Positions 8,420 to 16,810 of a DNA stretch of 64,000 bases are shown here, one piece after another; position 1 is the stretch's first letter; each line of letters begins with the position of its first letter. This stretch comes from Flavobacterium ajazii (GTDB lineage: Bacteria > Bacteroidota > Bacteroidia > Flavobacteriales > Flavobacteriaceae): NCBI RefSeq assembly GCF_010614725.1, contig NZ_JAAEHL010000001.1:620001-684000 (forward strand). Direction: 5' to 3'. The notes beneath the pieces are model-generated. The model made no database searches. It was not told where the DNA came from and was given only the letters and a program-made list of their open reading frames with translations. Position numbers and translations under genes: made by a program.

Positions 8420-9781
8420 TTAATGTTTATAAAACTTCAGATCAATTAAATCGTTCTGGATAGGTTTAGGATTCCAGTTTTGATGAATTGCTAATGCTGC
8501 TCCCAAAGCACTTGCCTGTGCCATTGACGCTGCATAAACCTCTATATCCGGGAAAGCTTCGGCCAGTAAATTCATGAAAATTGAATTTTTACTAAAACCT
8601 CCATCCACAAAAATTTTCTTTACAGGGCTGTTATGAATCACTAAATTAGTTGAAAAAACCTGTTGTTCAACGAGATCCAACATTAATTGATGATAAGCAA
8701 TTTCGTAGGTTTTGAAAGTAGAAAGATCCCTCTTTTGAAAAGGACATTCCTTAAGAATATCAAAATCGTACTTTTTCGGGTATACAATCTGAAAATTTAC
8801 CGCTCTCAAATTCGATACTATTTTTTTATCAAAATATACTTCTTTAAAAGTATCAAACGGCACGTTGAAATGCTCTGCCAGTCTTTTTGCCTGCACTTCA
8901 TGTTCGTTCCCTGAAAACAAACGGGCTGCTTTTACAGGTTTTTCTGTATATTGCATGTAACACAGACAGTCGTTTTTAAGCTCCTCAAACGTTAAAGGTT
9001 TATTGTTAAAAGGATTCAGGGAAATACTCCATGTTCCGGTTGACAATAAAACAAAAGGCTCTGTAAAGTTTATCGTATAAGGAATAATTGCCGATGAACT
9101 GTCGTGCAAACCAATTCCGATAGCCAAATCATCTTCTTTCTTTATAACATCTTTGCCATAATGAAGTGGTGCCAATTTATCCTTTATACCCTCATTTTTA
9201 AGCCATTTGTGGTACTTCATCTTTTTAAAATTCCAAAGATTTGTATGGCAACCAATGCTTGTAATGTCTGTATAAGCTTCACCGGTTAACAGAAAACTTA
9301 GATATTGCGGCAAGTGCAGGCAATATTTTACTTTTTCAAATAATTCCGGTTTTTCTTCTTTTAACCTGTAAATCTGCATTCCGGAATTCAGGCTTCCTAA
9401 AACAGGAGAAGCTGTTTTTACTGCAAAAACTTCTTCTCCTTTATATTTTTTGTAAAAACCGTTTTTCAGTTCTTCCGGATAATCTTTTAAATAATTGTAT
9501 AAAGGTGTCAATGAATTTCCCTCTTCATCAATATAAACAAAACTAGCTCCGTAAGTACTGAAATTAATAGCTTTCAGAACATAATTGTTTAGTTCTTTTA
9601 TTTCTGATAATCGTTCGAGAATCCAGTTTCTTAGTACATCAATATTTTCGCAGGGAAAACCATCTTCATCAACGGTTTCGTCCAGATTTACTGATTTTTC
9701 CCAAACGATTTTATAATTTTCATCAAATAAAAATACCTTTTTGTTGGTTTTACCAATATCAAAAATTGCAACTACGTTCAT
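8420..9781 (-). CDS. rhaB: FGGY-family sugar kinase, probable L-rhamnulokinase
   Basis: 453 aa. The N-terminus NVVAIFDIGKTNKKVFLFD is the ATPase phosphate-1 loop of FGGY kinases. Further blocks are GIGLHDSSSAIIPY, FVLLSTGTWSISLNPFN and FVDGGFSKNSIFMNLLAEAFPDIEV followed by ASMAQASALGAALA (the adenosine region). It sits between rhaI and lutA, so rhamnulose is the likely substrate, giving rhamnulose-1-phosphate for RhaEW. Fuculose or another ketose cannot be excluded by sequence alone. There is a 122-bp gap with an inverted repeat between it and rhaI. Confidence 0.85.
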   Translation of the reverse strand: MNVVAIFDIGKTNKKVFLFDENYKIVWEKSVNLDETVDEDGFPCENIDVLRNWILERLSEIKELNNYVLKAINFSTYGASFVYIDEEGNSLTPLYNYLKDYPEELKNGFYKKYKGEEVFAVKTASPVLGSLNSGMQIYRLKEEKPELFEKVKYCLHLPQYLSFLLTGEAYTDITSIGCHTNLWNFKKMKYHKWLKNEGIKDKLAPLHYGKDVIKKEDDLAIGIGLHDSSSAIIPYTINFTEPFVLLSTGTWSISLNPFNNKPLTFEELKNDCLCYMQYTEKPVKAARLFSGNEHEVQAKRLAEHFNVPFDTFKEVYFDKKIVSNLRAVNFQIVYPKKYDFDILKECPFQKRDLSTFKTYEIAYHQLMLDLVEQQVFSTNLVIHNSPVKKIFVDGGFSKNSIFMNLLAEAFPDIEVYAASMAQASALGAALAIHQNWNPKPIQNDLIDLKFYKH

Positions 9782-9808
9782 TTCTTTAGTTCTGAGTTTT
9801 GAGTTATA

Positions 9809-9902
9809 AATTATGAGTTAATTTCTATTCGAAAAATTCATGGTTATGAAGCAAAGTCTTTTGTCTTTTAAACTTATAACACATAATTCATAACTCATAA
9901 TT
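9809..9902. repeat. Inverted repeat between rhaI and rhaB
   Basis: AATTATGAGTTA (9809-9820) and TAACTCATAATT (9891-9902) are exact reverse complements, and the DNA between them holds degenerate versions of the same words (ATAATTCATAACTC). It is AT-rich, with no T-run clear enough to call a terminator. Confidence 0.5.
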
Positions 9903-9903
9903 A

Positions 9904-11178
9904 TTATAATCCTGTAGCTACGGTTTTTAATCCTCTTTCGCCAATTAGATTTCCTCTAACGTCAAGACTACGGTACAATTCAACCGGGTTTAACGCTGCA
10001 CCTGAACGCAAACGAGCCTCAGCAACCAAAGCACGAACATCTGTACGGAAAGCATTTTGAAGAATTTCCTGTGCTTTTACCACATCATTTTCTTCCTGAG
10101 CAATTTCTAATGCTTTTCTGTCAACAGAAAGAGCCTGAGCATAAGCAATCATAATTGCTTCAACAGATTGCAATAAATCTTCTAAAGGATCTTTTACGTT
10201 ATGAGATGCATCAATCATCCATCCTAAATCTTTAGCATGGTTCATTCCACGAGCGTCCATTCCTTCAACCAATTCGTTGAAAATCAAGAATAACTGATAC
10301 GGTTTTAATGCTCCTGCAGTTAAATCGTCATCACCATATTTTGAATCATTAAAGTGGAAACCACCTAATTTATTATCCATCAATAAAATAGAAACAATCT
10401 GCTCAATATTTGCGTTTGGTAAATGGTGTCCTAAGTCAACAAGAGTTTTGGCTTTATCACCTAATTTTTGAACGTATGAATAAGACTGTCCCCAATCTGC
10501 TACAGTTGTAGAGTAAAAGTTTGGTTCAGCACATTTGTATTCTAAAAACAATTTCCAGTTTGAAGGTAATGCATCATAGATTTCTTCTAAACTTTCTAAT
10601 GTATTTTGGTATGCTTTACGGAAGTTTAATTGCCCAGGGAAGTTAGAACCATCTGCTAACCAAACAGTAAGAGAATCAGATCCTAATTCAATTCCGTGCT
10701 TAATAACTTCAATATTGTGAGCAATCGCCTGTTTACGAACTGCTTTATTTACGTTTTGCAAAGAACCGTATTTGTAAGTATGCTCAGCATTTGCCTGATC
10801 CTGAAAAGTGTTTGAATTCATAGCATCAAACTTCAATCCGTGTTGTGCGGCAAGAGATCTGATAGCATTATAATCTGTCGGGATATCCCACGGAATATGT
10901 AAAGAAATCGCTCCTGAAGCATTGTTTAATTTATGAAGCAAACCTACATCTTCGATTTTTTCTTCTAATGAGCGAGGTTCTCCTCCACCTGCAAAACGTC
11001 CAAATCTTGTTCCTCCTGTTCCTAAAGCCCAGGATGGAATTGCGATTTGAAAATCGATTAATTTTTGAATGATAGCTTCACTTTCTGCAATTTCTGAAGC
11101 TGTAAAAACCAATTTATTCTGATGTTTTTTTAATAAACCATCATTATGAGATGCGATAATGTTTGATTGAATTAACAT
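9904..11178 (-). CDS. rhaI: L-rhamnose isomerase (RhaI type, TIM barrel)
   Basis: 424 aa, close to the approx. 430-aa RhaI class known from Pseudomonas stutzeri rather than the RhaA class. It converts L-rhamnose to L-rhamnulose in the cytoplasm. Recognisable blocks are PSWALGTGGTRFGRF, HIPWDIP, SLTVWLADGSNFPGQ, LFLEYKCAEPNFYST, VDLGHHLPNANIEQIV and GGFHFNDSKYGDDDL, which supply the metal-binding Glu, His and Asp residues of this barrel family. A terminator-like hairpin lies upstream (11323-11350), so rhaI may need its own promoter; I found no TAnnTTTG in the 219-bp gap. Confidence 0.93.
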   Translation of the reverse strand: MLIQSNIIASHNDGLLKKHQNKLVFTASEIAESEAIIQKLIDFQIAIPSWALGTGGTRFGRFAGGGEPRSLEEKIEDVGLLHKLNNASGAISLHIPWDIPTDYNAIRSLAAQHGLKFDAMNSNTFQDQANAEHTYKYGSLQNVNKAVRKQAIAHNIEVIKHGIELGSDSLTVWLADGSNFPGQLNFRKAYQNTLESLEEIYDALPSNWKLFLEYKCAEPNFYSTTVADWGQSYSYVQKLGDKAKTLVDLGHHLPNANIEQIVSILLMDNKLGGFHFNDSKYGDDDLTAGALKPYQLFLIFNELVEGMDARGMNHAKDLGWMIDASHNVKDPLEDLLQSVEAIMIAYAQALSVDRKALEIAQEENDVVKAQEILQNAFRTDVRALVAEARLRSGAALNPVELYRSLDVRGNLIGERGLKTVATGL

Positions 11179-11322
11179 ACTTATTTATTTTTAAATAGGG
11201 TTTACAATATAAGGCTATTTCTATAAACCAAACCCTTGTTATACGTTACTTTTTTGTGTTTTTTTGTTTGTTTTTAATGTGTTTAGGAAATTTATTTATA
11301 AAATAGAATTGTCATAAAAAAT

Positions 11323-11350
11323 CTAACGTCCGACCGAAATCGAACGTTAG
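11323..11350 (-). terminator. Rho-independent terminator-like hairpin after rhaEW
   Basis: On the minus strand the arms are CTAACGTTCGA (11350-11340) and TCGGACGTTAG (11333-11323), an 11-bp stem with one G-U pair and a 6-nt loop, followed by ATTTTTTATG. It lies 48 bp after the rhaEW stop. Read on the plus strand the stem is followed by A-rich DNA, so it points to termination or attenuation on the minus strand. Confidence 0.8.
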
Positions 11351-11397
11351 AAAACAAAAACCACTTTGTTAAATAAACTTAAAAAAAACTAAACAAC

Positions 11398-13539
11398 TTA
11401 TCTGTAAAAGCCCATTGTTACTCCGCCGTCTACATTCAGGGCATTTCCTGTTGATTTATTCAACAGTCCTCCTACGAATGCGAAACATGCGTTTGCAATA
11501 TCATCAGGCAATATAATTTCATTTAATAATGTGCGTTTCGCGTAGTAAGCAGGCAATTCTTCAACGGTAATTCCGTAAGCTTTTGCACGACCTTCAGCCC
11601 ATCCACCAGACCAGATGTTAGAATCTGAGATTACAGCATCAGGATTAACTGTGTTTACACGAATTTTATCAGCACCTAATTCTGCAGCCATCAAGCGTGT
11701 TAAATGTGCCTGAGCTGCTTTTGCAGAACCGTATCCAGGATTGTTTGGACCAGCCACTACAGCATTTTTAGAAACAATGTTTACGATATCTCCACCAAAA
11801 CCTTGTTTACGCATTACTTCGATTCCGGCTTTAGAAACAATAAATTGTCCTTTCACCAAAATATCATATAATCTGTCCCACTCTTCAAAAGTATGTTCAG
11901 CGATTGATTTTGAAATACTGATACCTGCATTGTTGATGATAATATCAGCACCACCAAATGCTAAACAAGCAGCATCTAAAGCTTTTTCTGTACTTACATC
12001 GTCAGTAACGTTTAATAATGTACTTGAAACAGCATCTCTACCGAATGTTTTGATGAATTCTGCTTTTGCACCTTCTAAACGCTCTTCATTGATATCGTTG
12101 ATTACCACACAAGCTCCTTCTTCAGCAAATCTTTTAGCGATAGCTTTTCCAATTCCACCAGCAGAACCGGTAACTAAAGCAACTCTTCCTGAAAGTGCTT
12201 TTGGTTTTGGCATACGCTGTAATTTTGCTTCTTCCAACAACCAGTATTCGATATCAAAAGCTTCCTGATGTGGTAAAGAAGTGTATTCAGAAACCGCTTC
12301 AGCGCCTTTCATTACATTTACTGCATTGATATAGTACTCAGATGCTAAACGAGCCATTGTTTTATCTTTGGCAAACGTAAACATACCAACTCCAGGATAT
12401 AAAATTACAACTGGGTTCGGGTCACGCATTGCAGGCGAATTAGATTTTTTACAAGCATTGTAATAGTCTTTGTACATTGCTCTGTAAGCTTCAAAAGCAG
12501 GAGTCAATTTTGCTTTGATTGCATCTACGTCTGATAAATCTTCATTTGGATCTAATTCTAAAACCAAAGGACTGATTTTTGTACGCAAAAAGTGATCAGG
12601 GCAAGAAGTTCCTAACGGAGCTAATTTTGACAAATCATTAGAATTGATGAATTCCAAAACTCTTGCATCATCAGTATAATGACCAATCATCTGACGCTCT
12701 GATGAACAGAAACCTCTTAAAATTGGAGCTACTTTTGCTGCTTTTAATTTACGATCCGCTTCCGGAAGGCTGTCTATTTTTTTACCTCCAAAAACAGGAC
12801 GTTTTTTTCCGTAGTTGCTTTCTAAGTATTCAGCACATTTCTCAATTACTTCAAGTGTGTTGATATAACTTTCGTAAGCAGTATCTCCCCATGTAAACAA
12901 ACCATGAGAACCTAACATGATACCACGCAATTTTTTTCCTTTTTTCTCAGCTTCTTCCAGACAGCTTCTTAACTGAAGCCCTAAGTCGAAACCTGGACGC
13001 TGCCATCCTACCCAACCGATTTCTCCGTCGAATAATTCTTCTGTGATTTTTGCTCCGTCTTTAGCAGCTGCAATTGCAATAGCGGCATCAGGGTGCAGGT
13101 GATCAATATGTTTAAACGGTAGGAAACCGTGTAATGGCGTATCAATAGAAGGTGCTTTAGAAGCTAAATCAAAAATACAGTGGTTAAATAATTCAACCAT
13201 TTCATCTTCAAATTCAATTCCTCTGTATACATTTTCAAGATTGCGTAATCTGTCTAAGTAAAGAGCAGCACACCCTGATTTTGTCAATGTTCCGATATCT
13301 CCACCAGAACCTTTAATCCACATTACTTCAGAGCTTTCGCCTGTCAATGGGTCTTTATCAGTAATTTTAACCGAAGTATTTCCTCCTCCATAGTTTGTAA
13401 GTCTTAAATCTGCTCCCAATAAATTAGAGCGATAGATAAAAAGAGCTACTTCATCTCCTGCTAATGCTGCAGCTTTAGCGTCATCCCAAAGGTAGCTTAC
13501 GTGCTGAAAAGTCATGTTTTTTGTGTTTATATTTGACAT
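11398..13539 (-). CDS. rhaEW: Bifunctional rhamnulose-1-phosphate aldolase / L-lactaldehyde dehydrogenase
   Basis: 713-aa fusion. The N-terminal class II aldolase-like part has GNTSVK, IKGSGGDIGTL, TPLHGFLPFKHIDHLHPD (zinc histidines) and GSHGLFTWGDTAYESY. The C-terminal part (from about residue 450) is an SDR dehydrogenase with ALVTGSAGGIGKAIA, NNAGIS, YGSAKAA and a final GNALNVDGGVTMGFYR. In known RhaEW proteins the first half splits rhamnulose-1-phosphate to dihydroxyacetone phosphate and L-lactaldehyde, and the second half oxidises the aldehyde to L-lactate. That explains the lut genes downstream. It follows rhaT by 20 bp. Confidence 0.93.
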   Translation of the reverse strand: MSNINTKNMTFQHVSYLWDDAKAAALAGDEVALFIYRSNLLGADLRLTNYGGGNTSVKITDKDPLTGESSEVMWIKGSGGDIGTLTKSGCAALYLDRLRNLENVYRGIEFEDEMVELFNHCIFDLASKAPSIDTPLHGFLPFKHIDHLHPDAAIAIAAAKDGAKITEELFDGEIGWVGWQRPGFDLGLQLRSCLEEAEKKGKKLRGIMLGSHGLFTWGDTAYESYINTLEVIEKCAEYLESNYGKKRPVFGGKKIDSLPEADRKLKAAKVAPILRGFCSSERQMIGHYTDDARVLEFINSNDLSKLAPLGTSCPDHFLRTKISPLVLELDPNEDLSDVDAIKAKLTPAFEAYRAMYKDYYNACKKSNSPAMRDPNPVVILYPGVGMFTFAKDKTMARLASEYYINAVNVMKGAEAVSEYTSLPHQEAFDIEYWLLEEAKLQRMPKPKALSGRVALVTGSAGGIGKAIAKRFAEEGACVVINDINEERLEGAKAEFIKTFGRDAVSSTLLNVTDDVSTEKALDAACLAFGGADIIINNAGISISKSIAEHTFEEWDRLYDILVKGQFIVSKAGIEVMRKQGFGGDIVNIVSKNAVVAGPNNPGYGSAKAAQAHLTRLMAAELGADKIRVNTVNPDAVISDSNIWSGGWAEGRAKAYGITVEELPAYYAKRTLLNEIILPDDIANACFAFVGGLLNKSTGNALNVDGGVTMGFYR

Positions 13540-13559
13540 TTTAATATATTAATTGATTA

Positions 13560-14630
13560 TTATAAAGAGTTCCCAATTCCGACTACCACAATAGATAACA
13601 TGATAAGTCCGATGCCCAGCAAAAATGTGTTGAACGTTACTTTAGCCACACCTTTCCATTCTTTTAAATAGAATCCCCAGAAGTTGGCAGTAAGTATAAT
13701 AGTTGACATGTGTAAAATCCATGAACTTGCTCCGTTTCCTAATTTACTTTCACCCATTCCATAGAAGAAAAACTGAAGGAACCACATGGTACCTGCAATA
13801 GCTGAGAAAAGTATATTTTTTGAAATCGGTGTTTTGGTGTCTGTGTAGTTTCCAAAAGTTTTATTTCTAAAATTAAGGTAAATACACCATATAAAGTTGG
13901 TCGTTAATCCGCCCCAAAGTATAACTATATAGGTAACGTTGTTTTGGAATAAGAATTCGCCCTGATTTGGATTTAATGTTTTCCATGCTTCATTAGCTAC
14001 ATCTGCCATTGGTTTTCCTGCTTCAATTCCGAAATTAAAGAATGAACTTAAAATACCTGATACGATAGCAATAATCAAACCTTTTACTAAGCTGAAGTCT
14101 TTGTCTTTATCTTCGTGTCCTGTTGCAAAATCTTTTTCTTTCAGCATTCCAGCCTTTCCTAAAATGGCAATCCCGATAATACATATAAGTACACCAACCA
14201 GAACCATTTGTCCACCTGTATTTGCAAACATGTCACTAATTGACTCCTTCCCTTCTGTTGGACTGAAATTATAGTAAATTGGCGGAATCAAAGCTCCAAA
14301 AGCAGAACAAAATCCTAAAGTGATTGAATTACCTAATGACATTCCTAAATAACGAACACCTAATCCGTAAGTCAATCCTCCTATTCCCCAGATCAACCCC
14401 ATAGTATAAGCTAATACTTTTATGTTTGGAGCTGCATTAGCAATTATATCTGTAAAATTCGGAATTGTTAAGTAAGCAGCGATTGGCGGAACGATCAACC
14501 AGGAGAAAAAACCTCCTATTAACCAGTAGCTTTCCCAAGCCCAATCTTTAACTTTTTTAAAAGGCATATAAAAACTGCCTGACGAAAATCCTCCGATGGA
14601 GTGAAAAATAATTCCGAGTAATGATTCCAT
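13560..14630 (-). CDS. rhaT: L-rhamnose/proton symporter RhaT
   Basis: 356-aa inner-membrane protein with about ten hydrophobic segments, matching RhaT length and sequence: GIIFHSIGGFSSGSFYMPFKKVKDWAWES, GLIWGIGGLTYGLGVRYLGMSLG and FNFGIEAGKPMADVA (short family blocks; the first is quoted only to locate residues about 6-34). It imports L-rhamnose with protons. It is the first gene of the minus-strand catabolic operon and lies divergent from the GntR regulator; the 291-bp gap between them carries the shared ACAGGA operator motif. Confidence 0.95.
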   Translation of the reverse strand: MESLLGIIFHSIGGFSSGSFYMPFKKVKDWAWESYWLIGGFFSWLIVPPIAAYLTIPNFTDIIANAAPNIKVLAYTMGLIWGIGGLTYGLGVRYLGMSLGNSITLGFCSAFGALIPPIYYNFSPTEGKESISDMFANTGGQMVLVGVLICIIGIAILGKAGMLKEKDFATGHEDKDKDFSLVKGLIIAIVSGILSSFFNFGIEAGKPMADVANEAWKTLNPNQGEFLFQNNVTYIVILWGGLTTNFIWCIYLNFRNKTFGNYTDTKTPISKNILFSAIAGTMWFLQFFFYGMGESKLGNGASSWILHMSTIILTANFWGFYLKEWKGVAKVTFNTFLLGIGLIMLSIVVVGIGNSL

Positions 14631-14677
14631 TTAATTTTTTTTGTGGTTTAAGTTGATAGTAGTAGTTATTGGTTTGG

Positions 14678-14720
14678 TAAAATAAGAGAATGTAAAAAAG
14701 AAAACTATCCTGTACTGTCC
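14678..14720 (-). promoter_or_regulatory. Candidate rhaT promoter with operator motif AGTACAGGATAGT
   Basis: Read in the direction of rhaT, GGACAGTACAGGATAGTT spans 14720-14703. The ACAGGA core (14713-14708) is followed, 22 nt later, by TTATTTTA at 14685-14678, an imperfect fit to TAnnTTTG. The spacing equals that of three better promoters in this window (37518, 53395, 62907). Confidence 0.6.
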
Positions 14721-14884
14721 TTTCCTTAATTTATATTTATTTTAAATCATAAATTATTGCAAGAAGAATCAATTTATTGTGATTTTTTAAATTTAAAATT
14801 CATATTTTAGCGAACGCTTGCGTAATCAATATCTTTTAGTGCTTTTTAAAGAAAATTATTACAGATAATGCAATTATAATACCT

Positions 14885-14902
14885 TCTCTTTCAATTAAGA
14901 GA
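14885..14902 (+). promoter_or_regulatory. Hairpin in the leader of the GntR gene
   Basis: TCTCTT and AAGAGA form a perfect 6-bp inverted repeat around TCAATT, ending 19 nt before the ATG of the regulator. It may be an operator for autoregulation or an mRNA hairpin; the sequence does not decide between them. Confidence 0.35.
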
Positions 14903-14921
14903 GCCTTTACTATACTACACC

Positions 14922-15962
14922 ATGATTAAATTAATTAAAATAGATGAAGATTCAAGGGTACCCAAGTACAAGCAGATTGTAGATTCTATACTACAAAACA
15001 TTGCCAATGGTAACCTGAAAATAAATCAAAAGATTCCTTCCATAAACAACTTCAGTGAAGAGTTTTATATGTCGAGGGATACTGTTGAGAAAGCTTATAA
15101 TATTTTAAAAGAGCGTAAAATTATTTCTTCTATAAGAGGAAAAGGATATTATATTACCCGAACGAAATTAGAATCTAAAGTGAATATTTTGTTCCTGTTT
15201 AATAAACTGAGCGCATATAAAATGAAAACGTACAGCTCTTTTATTAATACATTAGGAGCAAATGCACATGTAGATTTGCACATATATCATTGTGATGAAA
15301 CCTTATTTTTAAATCTGCTGGATAAATTTGAAGGAGCATACGATTATTATGTTATTACGACACACTTTAAAACAGACGAATTAAAACATTTGAGTTTTAC
15401 TGATGAAGTTGCAAAAGCTATCCAGAGAATACCACAGGACAAGCTGGTAATTATGGATAACATAAAAATTGGTTTAGGAAGCGAGGTCATCAAAATATAT
15501 CAGGATTTTGAAAATGATATTTATAATGCCTTAAAAGAAGGACTTACGAAAATAAACAAATACAAAAGACTGATTTTAATATACCCTGAGAAAGCCGTTT
15601 ATCCTTATCCAAGAAGAATTTTGCATGGTTTCAGAAAGTTTTGTGTAGAACACGAGATTAATTTTGAAATTTTAAGCGAGGTTTACGATGATATGATCCT
15701 TAAAAAAGGAGACTTATTTATCACTATAGAAGAATCTGATCTGGTTAATTTAGTCAAACAAATCAGGGACGAAGAATACGTATTAGGAAGCGACATCGGC
15801 ATTATATCCTACAACGATACTCCATTAAAAGATTTATTAGGCATAACAGTTATGTCTACCGATTTTAATGAAATGGGAGAAATCGCTGCAAGAATGATTT
15901 TAAACAAAGAAAAAGGAGAAATTAAAGTCCCTTTTAATTTTATAGACAGAAACTCTATTTAA
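14922..15962 (+). CDS. GntR-family transcriptional regulator with sugar-binding (LacI-like) effector domain
   Basis: 346 aa. Residues about 10-75 form a GntR winged helix-turn-helix (VPKYKQIVDSILQNIANG, MSRDTVEKAYNILKERK, IRGKGYYI). The rest resembles a periplasmic-binding/LacI sugar-sensing fold (KVNILFLFNKLSAYK, KLVIMDNIK, DIGIISYNDTPLKDLLGITVMSTDFNEMGEIAARMIL across about 85-330). Such regulators in Bacteroidota control sugar operons. It is divergent from rhaT, so rhamnose or an RG-I-derived sugar is the likely signal. It is the only DNA-binding one-component regulator in the window and the prime candidate for the ACAGGA motif. Whether it activates or represses is unknown. Confidence 0.88.
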   Translation: MIKLIKIDEDSRVPKYKQIVDSILQNIANGNLKINQKIPSINNFSEEFYMSRDTVEKAYNILKERKIISSIRGKGYYITRTKLESKVNILFLFNKLSAYKMKTYSSFINTLGANAHVDLHIYHCDETLFLNLLDKFEGAYDYYVITTHFKTDELKHLSFTDEVAKAIQRIPQDKLVIMDNIKIGLGSEVIKIYQDFENDIYNALKEGLTKINKYKRLILIYPEKAVYPYPRRILHGFRKFCVEHEINFEILSEVYDDMILKKGDLFITIEESDLVNLVKQIRDEEYVLGSDIGIISYNDTPLKDLLGITVMSTDFNEMGEIAARMILNKEKGEIKVPFNFIDRNSI

Positions 15963-16073
15963 TTATTGTAAGACTTTATGATTATTTTTGATTTGTATTC
16001 GTTACAAAACAGCTCTTAAATGTTAATTTTTCAAACTTATTTCTTTTATTTAGAATTAATATAAATAATATTT

Positions 16074-16081
16074 TATCTTTG
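16074..16081 (+). promoter_or_regulatory. -7 element of the ECF sigma operon promoter
   Basis: TATCTTTG fits TAnnTTTG exactly and lies 62 nt before the sigma-factor ATG. I see no clear TTG at the -33 position. The ACAGGA motif is absent here, so this operon appears to be outside the rhamnose/pectin regulon. Confidence 0.55.
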
Positions 16082-16143
16082 TCACCAGCTTCTGGCCTAA
16101 TACCACTTAGGATAATTAATCCTTAACCAGAGTTCAAAAATAG

Positions 16144-16737
16144 ATGAATATTAATACCTGCTTAGAATCCGAAACTTTTGAATCTTTTAAAAAGGGAGAA
16201 GAAGCTGCGTTTACTTATTTCTATGATAAATTTTTCCGCAGGATTACTTCTTTCAGCGTTCAGTTTATTTATGATACTGATGAAGCGGAAAACCTTGCAC
16301 AAGAAGCCTTCATAAATTTATGGCAAAACAGGGAAAACATTGATTCCATAAACGGAATACAATCGTTTTTATATACTTATGCTAAATCTAAGTGCCTAAA
16401 TTTAATTCGTCATAACAAAGTAAAAGACAAATTTAAAAGCGACTTACTCAACCAAAAAGAAAGAGAACTTGATATTGAAGTTTTAAATTCAATCCAGTTT
16501 GACACGTTAGAATTAACTGAATTAGAACGACTAATTCAGGAAGCCATTAACGATTTACCTCCAAAAACCAGAGAAGTTTTTATCAAAAAACGTTTTGAAA
16601 ACAAAAAAAATGCAGAAATAGCCGACGAAATGAATGTTACTCTAAAAGCCGTTGAAGCCCATATGACAAAGGCTTTGAAGATTTTAAAAGTAAAATTATC
16701 GGACTATACATACCTCGTATCCTATCTTTATTTGTAA
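16144..16737 (+). CDS. ECF RNA polymerase sigma factor (FecI-like, sigma-70 family)
   Basis: 197 aa. Sigma region 2 is in FYDKFFRRITSFSVQF through DTDEAENLAQEAFINLWQ (about 25-70). Sigma region 4 is in LPPKTREVFIKKRFENKKNAEIADEMNVTLKAVEAHMTKALKILK (about 138-185; quoted as the helix-turn-helix block). It is followed after 73 bp by a FecR-type anti-sigma gene and then susC with an STN domain, the standard trans-envelope signalling set in which substrate binding at the outer membrane releases the sigma factor. Its likely target is the susC operon. Confidence 0.93.
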   Translation: MNINTCLESETFESFKKGEEAAFTYFYDKFFRRITSFSVQFIYDTDEAENLAQEAFINLWQNRENIDSINGIQSFLYTYAKSKCLNLIRHNKVKDKFKSDLLNQKERELDIEVLNSIQFDTLELTELERLIQEAINDLPPKTREVFIKKRFENKKNAEIADEMNVTLKAVEAHMTKALKILKVKLSDYTYLVSYLYL

Positions 16738-16810
16738 TAATTAAAAATTAAACATAGGGTTTTTTATTTCTGAAGTGTACTAACTATAACGAGACACTTA
16801 AAACTCAAAA

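Noticed and set aside
11741..12268. 175-codon open frame on the plus strand
   Set aside because: It is wholly antisense to the SDR half of rhaEW, has no family features and is explained as a shadow of the real gene.
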